Below, in pieces: positions 1 through 11,431 of a stretch of 64,000 nucleotides of DNA (position 1 is the first letter of the stretch; each line of letters starts with the position of its first letter). The stretch covers positions 422,619,757 to 422,683,756 of the forward strand of contig NC_081415.1 of assembly GCF_030272615.1 (NCBI RefSeq). Direction: 5' to 3'. Source of the stretch: Cryptomeria japonica. Taxonomy: Eukaryota > Streptophyta > Pinopsida > Cupressales > Cupressaceae. A program made the translations under genes and the position numbers. The notes under the pieces are model-generated. The model was not told where the DNA came from. It did no database searches and saw only the letters and a program-made list of their open reading frames with translations.

Positions 1-1530
1 ATCACTTGCCTAGTCTCAACAGGTTCACTGAGTCTCACAAGTCACTATTACGCATACAACAACAAACGTTGACATCAACTATCAACTTGACATTCAACTT
101 GGGGCAACCGACACAGATCCTTCTACCTTTAAAGACAAACGGGCTACAACACTGACAAAAGTGCTACAACACTGACAAACGTGCCACAACACAATCAACA
201 ACTCCATTTTAACCTCTAGAAGCGCTAAAATGATCAACAACGCTATTTTAACCTACAAAAGCGCTAAAAAAAATCAAAAGTGCTACATTGCGCGACACAT
301 GCTCTATACTAAACTCATTCGCCCAAACCGACAAACACGCTAAAAGTATCAAAACAATAGCACTAGACCCACTATACAAAAGCGCTATATTGACAGATGT
401 GCTAAAGCTACTGCACAAAAGCGCCATTATGGCACATATGCGTTAATTTAGACAACAAAAGTGCTAAAACATTTTAGCGCCTTTGTCGTCTGAATTTTTC
501 CCCTAACTGGGTAAAAGCACAAAATTGTGTCACGTTTTAGGCTAACTTATCAGCACAAATGAAATTAAGTAATTCTAACTAAAAATTAATTTTAATCAAA
601 CATATGGTCTATATATATTCATTATAGCTAATTTATATATGGACCACAACTTTTCCAATTGGAAGTGTCTACTAAATGTATTTTTTATACCAGTTTGGGT
701 CTAATTGCCAAAAAAAATAAAAAATAAAAAAAATCAATGTTTCAACAACTCCTACTCTTATAAATAATATTTTTTTTGAAATGTAAAAATACCCTTTTAT
801 AGATCTATAAGTGAATTTTCGAAAATATATATCTTTTAATATTTTAATTAGTTTTAAAATTTAATATTTTATTTTTATTGAAAGTAGGTCATCAACACTA
901 AAATAAAAGGTTGATTATCTTGTGAAGGAAAAATACTAAAATTTATTTAAAAATTTGGAAAAAAATATGACATTATAGAGAAAGGAATCTATGTCAAGAT
1001 GATATAATTCTTTTCTAATTTGGATAAATAATAAATAAATAAAACTAGTGGGAATTGGAAAGATTTATATTTCAGTACACAACTTTTCAAATTTATTGAA
1101 AAATATATATTAAGAAAAAATAGTAAAAAAATATATCCATTCACTTAAGTTTCAAGTTATCAATATACACAAAAAAATTGATGAAAAATAAATAAAATTT
1201 ACTGATTAAAGTGTGGTGACTTGTGTAACTTCAATTTCAGCATTTTAACAGCAACAAAATGATAATGTTTACTTTATAAAAAACTACATTCAAATAATTT
1301 TTTAAAATTTTGTGAAAATCACAAACATAAAATAGACAAAAGAATATAAATTTTATTAGTTTACATCATTTCAAAATTCAAAACATATCTTTCAGTTTCT
1401 ATTGATTTACTTTATGAATTTGAATCAGCATTGACCAATTCCTTTATAAAAGTGACACAACTTTGTACTTTTACCTAGCTATTAAATGCAATAAATGATG
1501 TCACAAGGCAAAAGTCAAAATTAGACTTAC
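1..1530 (-). other. Intron 1 (partial) of antisense PMD gene copy Z
   Basis: This stretch follows the GT donor (1530-1529, minus strand) of a 75-nt first exon at 1531-1605 and runs off the left edge, so the second exon is outside the window. Positions 180-500 hold a short-motif array (separate entry). Positions 540-1500 are very AT-rich with no recognisable gene. Calling it an intron rests on comparison with copies A and B, where the same exon is followed by an intron and then a PMD exon. Confidence 0.5.
120..500. repeat. Dispersed AGCGCTA-type short-motif array
   Basis: About fifteen degenerate copies of a short unit built on AAAAGCGCTAAAA (variants GTGCTA, CGCTATT, GCGCCA) occur at irregular 20-50 bp spacing. 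The core AGCGCT is palindromic. The same motif family recurs at 4686-4950, in the intron of PMD copy A. It is not a head-to-tail tandem repeat, because the bases between motif copies are unrelated. Confidence 0.7.
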
Positions 1531-1605
1531 CGGGGGACCGTACTCAGCTAGCCACTGGTACATCTGCATGCGCTCTAATCGATAATCGGCAATGGGAAAC
1601 ACCAT
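1531..1605 (-). pseudogene. PMD gene copy Z, exon 1 (25 codons)
   Basis: An ATG at 1605-1603 opens 25 sense codons (MV.P at the start, then LER and Q.Y..L.EYG) and ends at a GTAAGT donor at 1530. It aligns without gaps to the first exons of copy A (5038-5112) and copy B (53000-53074); all three are exactly 75 nt. Copies A and B continue into a plant mobile domain exon, so this is read as the first exon of a third copy. The rest lies left of the window. It is antisense to the LTR element that carries it. Confidence 0.6.
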
Positions 1606-1964
1606 TTTTGCTCTCCTAAATTGTTGCACAGGTCACTGTCAGAGGCTCTGGATTGCTATGGACACGTGTACAAATGAGGACTATTTTACCCGTTCTCCCC
1701 TACCCATAGCCTACCATTGCATCGCCCCATGACCGTTGTGACCCCCAGGTACTTTCGAGGCTTGCCATTTCTCCATTTTACCCCCATTTTCCTCCACTCT
1801 TTCGCCATTTCCTCTAAATTCATCTACTCTACCATCCTCTAATTTCTTTCTATTTTTCGAGAGATTGCCCAATTTTCTAAAATTTTCAGCCCATCTCTCG
1901 AGGGGCCATATGAACCCATAGAACGACCATTCTTGGGGCATTTTTACCATGCCTATCTGTTGTT
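1606..1964. other. Spacer between PMD exon 1 (Z) and terminal hairpin
   Basis: No supported gene. It lies 5' of the antisense PMD start codon and would hold its promoter. An 113-codon minus-strand open frame overlaps this stretch but is low-complexity and has no family features. A GAGGGGCCATATGA stretch near 1900 resembles GGGGGCA motifs at the same place in copies A and B. Confidence 0.4.
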
Positions 1965-2009
1965 CTTTGAAACAATGCGATAAACCACACCATCTCAAAG
2001 AGGGGTAAA
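1965..2009 (+). promoter_or_regulatory. Terminal hairpin plus polypurine tract of element Z
   Basis: CTTTGA (1965-1970) pairs with TCAAAG (1995-2000), and ATG (1975-1977) with CAT (1991-1993). The 3' arm runs into the polypurine tract AAAGAGGGGTAAA, followed at 2010 by TGTAGACACATAA, which looks like an LTR start. Elements A (5384-5428) and B (54205-54251) have the same layout. The tract primes plus-strand DNA synthesis in LTR elements, so the carrying element runs on the + strand. Confidence 0.65.
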
Positions 2010-2282
2010 TGTAGACACATAATAAAGAAAAAAAGATCATAACATCATCCATCTAATCACTGCATCCATATAATCAATGCATATAGAACATCATCATATA
2101 GAATAACATGCTTAATAAAATATCATCATCATATAGAGTCCATGTCTGCATATAGATCATCATAAACAATAAAATTCCAAGTATACAATGATATCAAATC
2201 AAAAGTACAAATGCCTCATCAATACAAAGTCAAGTCAAGGTTGTCCTGTACCACTACCACCTGACTCTGTCTATCTCTGTGG
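2010..2282 (+). mobile_element. Short LTR start (element Z) joined to element A
   Basis: The first 13 bases (TGTAGACACATAA) match the LTR starts at 5429 and 61261 apart from a few substitutions. After about 40 bp the sequence becomes AT-rich with CATATAGA/ATCATCAT runs, unlike the other two LTRs. The LTR is therefore either truncated within a few tens of bases or strongly diverged. The rest probably belongs to the 3' flank of PMD copy A. Confidence 0.4.
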
Positions 2283-5112
2283 CTATGGGTGAGAAGATCC
2301 TCCAGATGCTTGTCTCCCACAATCACCACTCCTCTGAGGAGGCCCCATGACTCCACCACAGCTAGTATCCATCAACACAGTGGTATGATAATTACCTGCT
2401 CTCTGGCTCTTTGCGACTAAATCCTCATTTAGTCGTCGCCAACGGGAAGTCTCCTTCCCGGCCTGAACTAGTGCTCTAATAGTATCAGTTGTGAGAGTGC
2501 CCAATCCAACCTGTTGAATATGATCAAGAAGGCCCTAAGTATCCTGTTGTCTCCCAACAGTTGTGTCTCTCTCTATCATGAGTGTTTGTATATGTGCTCT
2601 AAGTCGATCTATCTGTGCTTTGGGACTATCAATGGTCTCTTGCTCTGGCACATCCTGCTCTGGTAAATCCCACTGTGGTACATGAACCCCAATACCCTCA
2701 TCTCCACTTCCATGTCCACCTGCTGGAATCTCAGTCTGAGTAGCTCTTAGAACCCATCGTCTAATGAGTGGCACATGATCCTCTGGATCCTCATCCTCTC
2801 CACCATGAGCTGCAATAACCCTAGGGTCTGGCTGAATCTAACCAAAATCAATTCCTCTCCTGCAACCCCCATCCAGTCGAATCATCCTGCCTCCACCTGT
2901 CGATGGCAACCCTCTCGGTGATCTCATCCCTGCCCTACAAGTATCCCTCCCAATCCGTCCAACCTCATTCCCACCCATAGGAAACGGTCTCCAAATTTTG
3001 CCAACTAGTCCAAATGGTCCTCCACAGACTCTCAATCGACCTCCTCTCCGTCCAGGTCTCCTACCGCCACCACCTCCATCTCCACCCTCATCTCCACCTC
3101 CTTCGGCCTCCTAAGCAACTCTAAGCTCTCATCTTCATCTCTATCTCCTGATAACTGGATCATCTGAATCGTCATCCTCATCTCCTGAGCTGAGAGGAGG
3201 ATTTGTTGGATCAGTAATACGAGAAAATGGATGCGCTAATATGTACTGAGCATAATCTGCAGTAACCCCAGGATCTAGAATGTGCAATCTCATATCATAA
3301 GCCACCCTAGGATTATCAAGAAACTTTGCGCGAGCAATCTCAAATGACAAAGAAGGTCCCCAATCTCGCCTATCTCTGTATCGCCGAGCATATATCGTGA
3401 CACCAGTAGGCATAGGCTGAATGATACCGAACTGTCTAAGAATGCGACTAATCAACTGTCTCTCAACAATGAATGGAGTCCTACCAATGAGATATCTACT
3501 CTGCATAATAAATGGTAATGTTTGTGCATCATCCATCAATGGCTCACAATCAACATATGGTCTCCAAATAACACTATCCAATGAATCAAGAACCCAACCC
3601 CAATACTCCATCTTACCCAGCTTATGCTGAGTAAGGATACCTGCATACAAATAAACATATGGTTGCCTCTTTCCACAAACTCTATGATGGATAGGCCGAG
3701 TAATAGCAATATGCTCCCAACACCAAATTTGCAAAAGTGTACATCCTATCGACAGATTAGCACTCTCATCATAAACAACCCAATGAAAATCATGATATAA
3801 ATGAGAAAGCATACAAACACCCCACGCATATCAAGTCCGATGTTGCATCATGCTCTGAAGAATCCCACCCCACCCAACAGCAAAACCTTGAGATCTCTTA
3901 TCTGGACAAATGAATCCCCCAATCAAACCTGCAAGAATCACAGGGAGAGTCTTGTAATATATAATCATATCCTCCCATCGAATCTCTCCTCTCCAGATTC
4001 TCTCATCGCCAAATACGGCTCTACAAGCCTCTGTCCCTACACAATCCTAAAAATCATACTGAACTAGCTCGCTAGCCACTGGGATATGAAGAATCCTATA
4101 CACATCCTCAAGTGTCTCACTCGTGGGTAGGTGGAAAGTGTTATGCTCACTATGCCATCTCTTGGCTAACGTTGTCAACAATCCCCTATTATGGGTAATA
4201 TCAAGCATGTATAACAGATGGCGTAATCCACAGGCATCTATATGTCTCACCCCTGCCTGTGTAAGCTCTGGCACTAAGTACTGCATCGTCGAGAATTTCT
4301 CTCGACACTGGAGAACATCAAGTTTCTCCTATTTATCAAGAGAATTCGATCAAGCATCACTCGACTATCTATCACATCAAAGAGATCGCTAATCTATCAT
4401 ATCAATCTTTTCAAAATGAAGCAAATTAGGCTATCAAATCATTTTAAACCTATCAAACATGGTTTTCTATCAATCACTGAGTTCAATCAAAACTCTGCTA
4501 TGCTCTTAAATCAAAAACTAAATCGGTTTCTTAAAGCTAATCTATCCAAACAAATCAAATCAATCTATAAAACAACATCAATCAATCAATCAAATACCTA
4601 TTCATCATAATTGCACATCAGACATGCCTAAATCTAATCAACAAAGTGATTTTTGGCTATGAAATCTATCAAAAGCATTCACCTAGAGCATATGCGCTAA
4701 CCTTTTTAACAAAAGCACTATCTTATTGAACACAGGCGCTAAACAAAGAAAATGCGCTAACTATTTTAACAAAAGCGATAACCCCAAGAACATATGCGCA
4801 AAACAAACCAAATGCGCTAACTTTAGATGCAAAAGCACTAACCTAAATAAATGCGCTAACATTCCTAACACATGCGCTAACATTGGCAAATGCGCTAAAC
4901 CTAAATGTAAATGCGCTAAACTTAAATGCAAAAGCGCTAACGAAATACCGAAAATCACAAAAAATCCCAAAAACACGCCAAAAAACATGAAAAATTGTAC
5001 GACAAGTTGCAAACAAAGCTCAAGATAAGATACATACCAGATACCCATACTCAAGAGGTCGTTGATATCGTTGAACGCGCTCAAATCGATGGTTCTCCAA
5101 AGGAATCACCAT
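2283..5112 (-). pseudogene. Plant mobile domain (PMD) gene copy A, split and broken
   Basis: Exon 1 is 5112-5038 (25 codons, donor GTATGT). The main exon starts after an AG at 4282-4281. The exon 2 product shows the PMD signature: HID..GL.HLL near its start, then HSEHNTFHLP, LEDVYRIL.IPV, then a tract rich in W and G (ILAGLIGGFICPD, QGFAVGWGG), and WGPSLSFEIAR further on. It ends in an acidic tail and a helical region with a DRLRAHIQTL stretch. In-frame stops near 4050 and 3830, plus later frame changes, make it a pseudogene. PMD proteins occur both as host nuclear factors (MAIN/MAIL group) and inside MULE and Gypsy elements. Here the gene is antisense to an LTR element whose polypurine tract lies at 5415-5428. 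A deletion of about 12 codons relative to copy B is visible at the start of exon 2. Confidence 0.75.
4686..4950. repeat. AAATGCGCTAAC short-motif array in intron of PMD copy A
   Basis: Roughly sixteen copies of an ATGCGCTAA / AAAGCGCTAA unit recur every 10-25 bp. They lie inside the predicted intron (5037-4281) of PMD copy A. The motif matches the array at 120-500 in the intron of copy Z. The three + strand frames stay open through part of it only because the unit lacks stops in one frame; there is no reason to call it coding. Confidence 0.7.
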
Positions 5113-5383
5113 TTCACCACCTCACAAGCTGACAAGGATGAAAATGAAATTAAAATTAACCTTGGTTAATTTTATAATTACTATTTGAAAGGGTAATTAA
5201 TGTTTTTCAATGGGGCAATTTAATTTGTTTTTCACAAATGAATTTAATTGATGGAACTTTTCAATTATCATGAGATCAATCATTCAAACCAAAATTTTCA
5301 ATAATTTCACGATCAATCTCCCGAGGGGGCACACAATTAGGATTTTCATCTTCATCAAGCGCACTATCAAGACTTGATTTAAT
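5113..5383. other. Spacer upstream of PMD copy A start
   Basis: AT-rich, no gene. It contains CCGAGGGGGCACAC near 5325, resembling GGGGGCA motifs in the equivalent spacers of Z and B, and a small palindrome ATCAAGACTTGAT near 5366. It would hold the promoter of the antisense PMD gene. Confidence 0.4.
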
Positions 5384-5428
5384 CTTTGAAACAATGTTGT
5401 CTTAACATCATTTCAAAGAGGGGAAAAA
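5384..5428 (+). promoter_or_regulatory. Terminal hairpin plus polypurine tract of element A
   Basis: CTTTGAAA (5384-5391) pairs with TTTCAAAG (5411-5418), and ATGTT (5394-5398) with AACAT (5404-5408), leaving a 5-nt loop. The arm overlaps the polypurine tract AAAGAGGGGAAAAA, immediately before an LTR start at 5429. The stem sequence differs from that of element B but still pairs. Confidence 0.7.
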
Positions 5429-6560
5429 TTTATGCACATAAAAATGGCTATGAGAGATTAAATAAATATTTTATATTTATTTAATATTTATTTTTCTATT
5501 AAATAGTTAATTTGAAAAGATTAATTTATTTAATTCATTTCGTGTCTTTCTATTAATTAATTTAATTGAAATATTTTATTAATTAATTCATCTATCATAT
5601 TCCTCTAATTAATTAAATATCTAATATTTAATTATTCTTCTGATCAATTAATTGAATATCTAAATATTTAATTATTTCCTTCAATCATTTGAATACCTCA
5701 TATCTAATGATTATTCTTCTATCCTATAGTCTCAAATATTAAATAATTTTTAAATTATTTAATCTCTTTTCCAACTCACCTTCCATCTCCACTTCATCTT
5801 CCCTTTGCCAACTCATCCATCATGTGGCTAAGGAAATTAATATTTTTTAAATATTAATTCATCATTTATCTTCAACTTCCAAATTTAATGAAATATTGTG
5901 TACATACACATATTTCATAACCTCCTTCTATATTCTTTCCATCCCTACATCTTAGGAAGGACTTGAGTCCACTTGTCCTCTCATGCCTAAATCTTCTCCA
6001 ACCATCCCTAGATTCCCTCAGTCAGCAACCCAGTCAAGGTGAGATGAGTGACACTTGTCTTCTCCTTCCCCCTTTATCTCAACCTTCACCTTTGCTCACA
6101 GCCATCCAATTATGTAGATCTGATCATGACCGTTGATTTGGGCCACGTCATCTTATCCTCTCAAAGTCTATAAGATCGGGAGTTTGAGTTGAGAGAGAGT
6201 TAGTCTTCAAGTGAGTTTTCAAAGCTAATCATTTGTGATAACTTATGTATCCATGAGCTTTAATCTTGAAGCAAATAGCATAATCATTTAGCATTGCATA
6301 TCATAGTATCAGTTAACTATCAGTTATAAGTCCATTCTTCATATGCCATCTTGGAAGCTATCAATGCTTATCTGAGAGCACACCATCTGCAACCAAGAAC
6401 AGTGGAGTTAGGACACAATGAGACATAAATCATGAAGGTAATAATAGTATTTTTATTTTATATGTATTTCATGTAGTTTCATTGGTTGAGTTTGGATTTC
6501 CTATAGCATTTCCTTTGTATTTTGTGAAACTAACATGTTGTAGGTAGTATTCTGAGGATG
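5429..6560 (+). mobile_element. 3' LTR of element A (right end approximate)
   Basis: It begins TTTATGCACATAAAAATGG, aligned with the start of the LTR at 61261 (TGTAGACACCTAAAATTG). Both then run into ATTAAATAAATATTTTAT-type sequence, and both carry ATCTGAGAGCA about 900 and 550 bp in. The 5' terminal TG has decayed to TT. No matching target duplication could be defined, so the right end is a guess. Confidence 0.55.
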
Positions 6561-7256
6561 AAATTCAAGTCGATGTAGTTATTATAGTGAAATTTACATA
6601 GACATTAGGAGATTTCTCATAGAAAACCCTTTTACACTTGCATAGCATTTGTTTATTATCTACAACCATCTTGAATCTCCATATGGCATCCATGGATAGT
6701 GCTAAAAGTTGAGAGCTACACTCATTTGGGACTTGGAGAGGGGAGAAACAAGGGAGAAGCATCAAAAGGCATCATGGAAGCATCTTAGGGGGGCTCTTCT
6801 CCTTTCTTTTGTTTTGTTAAACTTCTTTCATGCTTTTTGAAATCTCTTTTGATATGTTTGGAATCGTTTTTAGTTCTTTGTTTTGGTTTTTTGGTTGGAA
6901 CTAACTTATTAACATTGAACTTTGTTTTTGCCTTGTCCCCATTTCCACAACATCATTTAAGTTCATATTTTTTCTGACTGAGCGACCTGTCAAGTTTCAC
7001 CTAGGTTTTGGGGCACTGTTTTTGTGTCAAGTCTTTGTACGAACTAACATTGTTTACTTTGTTAGTAGGAATAAGCCAAATTAAAGGAGCATTTTGAAAG
7101 GTGAAGTAAATGCAACATTTAAGGCATGTCACATTAGTCGAGGACACAAACGGAGTAGCAAATAATTTTTGAACTAGCCTTCATTTTTTAATTTTCACAA
7201 GGTGCATCATCTAGCTTGTGTCCATGCAAAGTGTGATACAAGATCACTAGGCAAGC
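6561..7256. other. Non-coding stretch, nothing recognised
   Basis: This stretch runs from the LTR of element A to the broken coding region starting near 7257. It has T-rich tracts (6790-6900) but no repeats, RNA gene or conserved frame that I could identify. A GTGTTTTG/CTTTGTT-rich section may be the leader of the downstream relic. Confidence 0.3.
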
Positions 7257-10140
7257 GTGCGAAACAGGGAAGTAGAGCAATTAAACTTAGAGACTTTTTT
7301 GCAAGAACTTGAAGGAAGCGAGAGATCTCCGCTACAAGAGATAATTTTTCAGTGTGGTTTGGCCTTCGCAGCTGGTTTTCTGTCTATTGTTCCCTACACA
7401 AATTTAATTGTTGCATGTTCTAAAAGATACGACCCAGAGACACAAGAAATTCGAGCAGAAGGTGGTAGGTTTGTTGCACGGATTAATTCTGAAAGAGTCT
7501 CCCACACTTTGTGCCTTCCTAAGAGAAAAGCCTCTGAGAGCATGTATGTTCTAGCTGGCAAAGAGTATTTTTGAACGCATGGGGACTGGTGTATGAACTA
7601 CATTGCCAGGAATTGGCTAAAGTCTGAAAAGGGAGGTAAGTCTCAATTGCTCGCCAAATTAAAAAGGATGCACTTTAAGGACAAAGTCGCAGAAATTATA
7701 ACCCTCTTGCACTGTGTTGTGGGAAATGCTTGCACTGATTCTTTTGAGTTTTGGATGTGTCATTTCATTTTGGTAATTTATGCTCCTGGGAGTTTTATTG
7801 ACTAGGCCTCTATTATTAGCTATCACTTGCATGAATAATTATGAAATTTCCATCAATCCTTGGTTTTTCATATGTGTTCATATCTGATTTTCATCCTAGC
7901 TAGTCAAGAGTCTACTTGGTCGGGTTGAGAATTGCATCATCCTCTCCCTGCGTTCACACCCATCTACCGAAAAATTCCCTAGCTCACCATGCATAAGGGT
8001 ATGCAAGATTTTTCCTGTGTCAATGATGTGTTCTCAATGGGTATGGTCAGGAAACTAGAAGGAAACCCTGGCCTATGGATTTATCATGAGTTTGCTACCT
8101 TTGCGACTAAATTTGGAAGTTTCTACACCCAATTCGATAGGTTAACATACCTAGGAATTGGGGGTTTTGAGAAGGCCCTGCTAAAATTGCTTCGGTTCCC
8201 ATTTGATTATATTATGTCCCTAGAAGTTTGCTGCCAAATGGTTGTTGTAAATGTTAAATACTTGAACATGGGGAAGAAAGGATACTCCTTCCCATTGTCC
8301 ACAACTCATTTCTCTTGCAAAACAAAAGGCGTTTCTAAGGCAATGGGAAAAATTCTATAGAAATTTTATTTTCTATCTCTGCCATATAAAAGTAGTTTTC
8401 ACAGCAAGGGATATGTGAAACACCATTTGTATGGAGCCAAAGGTTACATGCATCAACCTGAAATTGAAGATTTCTAGGAGGATTGTTTAGATGATGCCAA
8501 TGTGTTTAAGAGAAGTTTCATGAGGCTCTCTCTGCAACAAATCCACACTCTTGGTGTTTCCTTTAATGTTCCCGATAATGTGGTTGAAGATGAGGTCATT
8601 ATTGGCCCAGAGTATCATACTCTTGCTAATGCGGCCCCCACAAAAATCGATTGGTCTAAAGAAGAGGTCTCAGACCTAATGGTTCACACTGCTCCAATGT
8701 TAAGGAGGACATCTGACTAGTTAATGGTAAGTGGAAACAACATGTCAGCTCCTCACAAAGCCAAAGGTCATCATCCTGCAGAGAGCAAGGAGCAGTTTCA
8801 TCTTCCCTCATTCCAGCATCAACAACCAAGTCTGCAGATAGGTTACTCACCTGAAGTTATTAGTCAGGTGGCGATGGGGAGAGACTTGAAGAAACCGCTA
8901 CCAGACTAAAATCAACCTGTGAGTGGGATGACAAAATTATGCCAAAATCACCTTTTGTTGATTTTGAAGGTATTTACCAACAAATAATTGATGATCATTA
9001 TTTTTCTGATTTGCTTGAAATTCCCTCCTCTTTTGTGTAAAATACTCCTAGCACTATTAATAAAGAATCAAGACTTGAAAGAACCTCTCCAGCATGGCTG
9101 AAAACAGAGGTAGAAAAAAAAAAAAAAGTGTCCACCCCTGTTTCTAGTGAGATAGATACAATTGCACTGTTGTTACAAAGTTCTCGCAAGCCTAAAAAGG
9201 CTAAGAGAATGTCTTAGATCATTTGACTCTGTATCTAGTCATCAGCTCTCAAAATTGTTGACCCTATTAGGGACATAAATGCAAGTAACATAACAGAAAA
9301 TGATTATGAGATCAGCCATGTGGATATGAGATATTCTACTTTAGAAGGGGATGTCTATCATGCTGACTTTTAAGTCCATGCATTGATTAAAAGGGCCCAA
9401 GAACAGAAGAAAAAGAACCTGGAGCTGCAATCCCAAGTGCAGTCATTGAAGGATTTCATTTCATCTATCATAGATCCTACTACTGGGGAGGCTTCAAGTT
9501 CGCATGTATAGGAACTTGATCTGGACACTGTGAAAAAGGTCAAAGGTAATTTGGGATATGCTAAAGTTGTCACTGAGTGGATAGATGAAATGTATAGAGT
9601 TGGTGTCAATTACATCACTAAATTGAAAGTGTTATATATGAATATTTGGAATAAAAAAAGGAATTATTAGCCGAGCTACAGTAGATCAAGAAAGAGCATG
9701 GAAGCATATTTGTGCTTTCAAAGGAGGTCGCAAAGCTCATGTCATTGAATCATGCCATATTAATGATTAAAAAATTAGTAGAACATCCTAAGGAAGATGA
9801 TCCTACCTGGCATGAAGCTTTAGATTGGAAAGAGAAAATCTATCGTGATTATATCAATGACATTGATGATGCTTGAAAATGCTACTTGAATGATATGTTG
9901 AAAATAAAGAATAACCTCGGTGCTCTAGATGTTGACCTTATGGACAACTTTGAGGAAAATGTACGAGAACTCAATGAAATGATGGGCCAGTTCAAAGATA
10001 ATTATCAGAAGAGCATCATAGATCCTCAAAATATTTCCTTGGAATCTTTTAAAGGATTTTGTCACTTGCAAATGCATGCTACTACCTTTTAGTCTGAGAT
10101 GGATGAAATGCACAAGAACATAGCCACTATTCACGGGTGA
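7257..10140 (+). pseudogene. Broken coding region of unknown family, probably retroelement-derived
   Basis: Successive + strand open segments (7257-7574, 7593-7805, 7989-8360, 8502-8720, 8724-8909, 9886-10092) read as one protein interrupted by single stops and frame changes. The first part is mixed and globular-looking (FLQELEGSERSPLQEIIF, then LLHCVVGNACTDSFEFWMCHF). The middle is rich in aromatic residues (GLWIYHEFATFATKFGSFY). The end is helical (DNFEENVRELNEMMGQF), suggesting a coiled coil. I do not recognise the family. The many short interruptions, lack of clear introns and surrounding LTR elements suggest a decayed retroelement gag-like or accessory protein. The 27510-30960 region on the other strand has a similar order (globular, acidic, helical) and may be related. 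Confidence 0.45.
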
Positions 10141-11431
10141 ATTTCAAAATGGAAAACAAGATTGTGCATGAGAAAAATACCAGAAGACCCAAACATGGAG
10201 CCAATCGTGACTAGGTATCGGGAGTACAGACAAAGACTCAAAGCCTAGGAAGTGACACATGTTGGACAAGCGGTAGAGGCCATCAAAAATAATAAATCGG
10301 AAGCTGAGTAGGCGGTGGCAGTTTCATGATTTTACTATTTTATTATTTTTCTTAGATTATTGGCTAGGAGGCCTAAAAACTTATTTTTAAACAACGGTTG
10401 TCTTCAAGAAACTGTTACTATAAATGTTTTAAATAGATGGACTTAGTTTCATTTTAGGATCTTTTGGGAAAACCTTGTTTTACTCTTAAGAGCACAAAAA
10501 TTCTTTAAGCACATTTATGTTTTTAACTATTTTGAATATAGAAAAATTATTGGTGGCTTTCAGATATATGTAATCTTTGAATTATGGTGTGTGGATGCCT
10601 TCTATTCTTTTGAATGGTTATCAGTGGATGGATTTATATTTAAAATGGTGAATGGTTTATATTTTCTGTCACTACAAGAGTATCATTTGTGACTGACATT
10701 TTGTGGTAATCTGGTTGATTCAAAATCTGAAAAATCTAAAAATGGTGTTTTGTTTCATATGCATGTCTTTGCAAAGCTTTCTGGTTAAAAGCTCTTTCCT
10801 TATTTTCTTTCGGGTTAAAATAATTTGGTTAATTCTTTATCAATTGAATATCATATGAAGGTAGCTGACACCTTGTAAAATAAGAAGAGAATCAGTCAGT
10901 AGATAGTTTGTTAAACTGGTTCATTCGTGGTTACATTTGTCACCTTTGAGGGCGTGAGTATAGAGTTAGGTGATAAATTTGTTAACCAAAATAAGTCAAC
11001 ATTCAAATAGAACAAAAGTGTAGGGATAAAGGCAAATACTCAAGCCAAGACATAGGCTTGGGCTTTTATACACAGGGTTCAAGAAATCATACCATTGTAA
11101 ACACAAACTAAGAACTTGATAAAAAAATGAAACAAGGAGACCTATTCAAGATATTTTGATTGCTTATCAAATAGAAGAACAATAAGGTGATGTAGAGAAT
11201 AAAATTCACAAAAATGTTTTGATTAAGTAAAAATAGGTTTTTGAAAGGAACCCAAACCTTTTTACATATCAAGAAATAGATAAAGCATTAAAGCAGAAAA
11301 AAACCATGCCTAATCACCCAAACAAAAAACAGTTCCCATCCAAACCAAAAAGGGAACTCAAAACACATAGAGTTGCTCAAAGACAACAAAAAGATAGCAA
11401 AAGGACAACACAAAGATAGAGACCGAGACAA
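10141..11431. other. Non-coding stretch, nothing recognised
   Basis: Possible 3' flank of the broken region upstream. T-rich from 10330 to 10700. From about 11200 it becomes A-rich (AAACAAAAAACAG-like) as it approaches the minus-strand ORF, probably as that ORF's 3' untranslated region. No conserved frame or RNA gene was seen. Confidence 0.3.

Noticed and set aside
120-500. CRISPR-like or ordinary tandem array.
   Set aside because: Spacing is irregular and units are degenerate; the setting is a plant retroelement intron.
1711-2052. 113-codon minus-strand frame.
   Set aside because: It crosses the polypurine tract and LTR start of element Z, has no homologous counterpart in elements A or B, and shows no domain.
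4726-5084. Open frames of about 100 codons on both strands across the GCGCTAA array (Cys-Ala-Asn or Leu-Ala-His repeats).
   Set aside because: Both come from a stop-free short repeat inside a predicted intron; composition follows the repeat, not a protein family.
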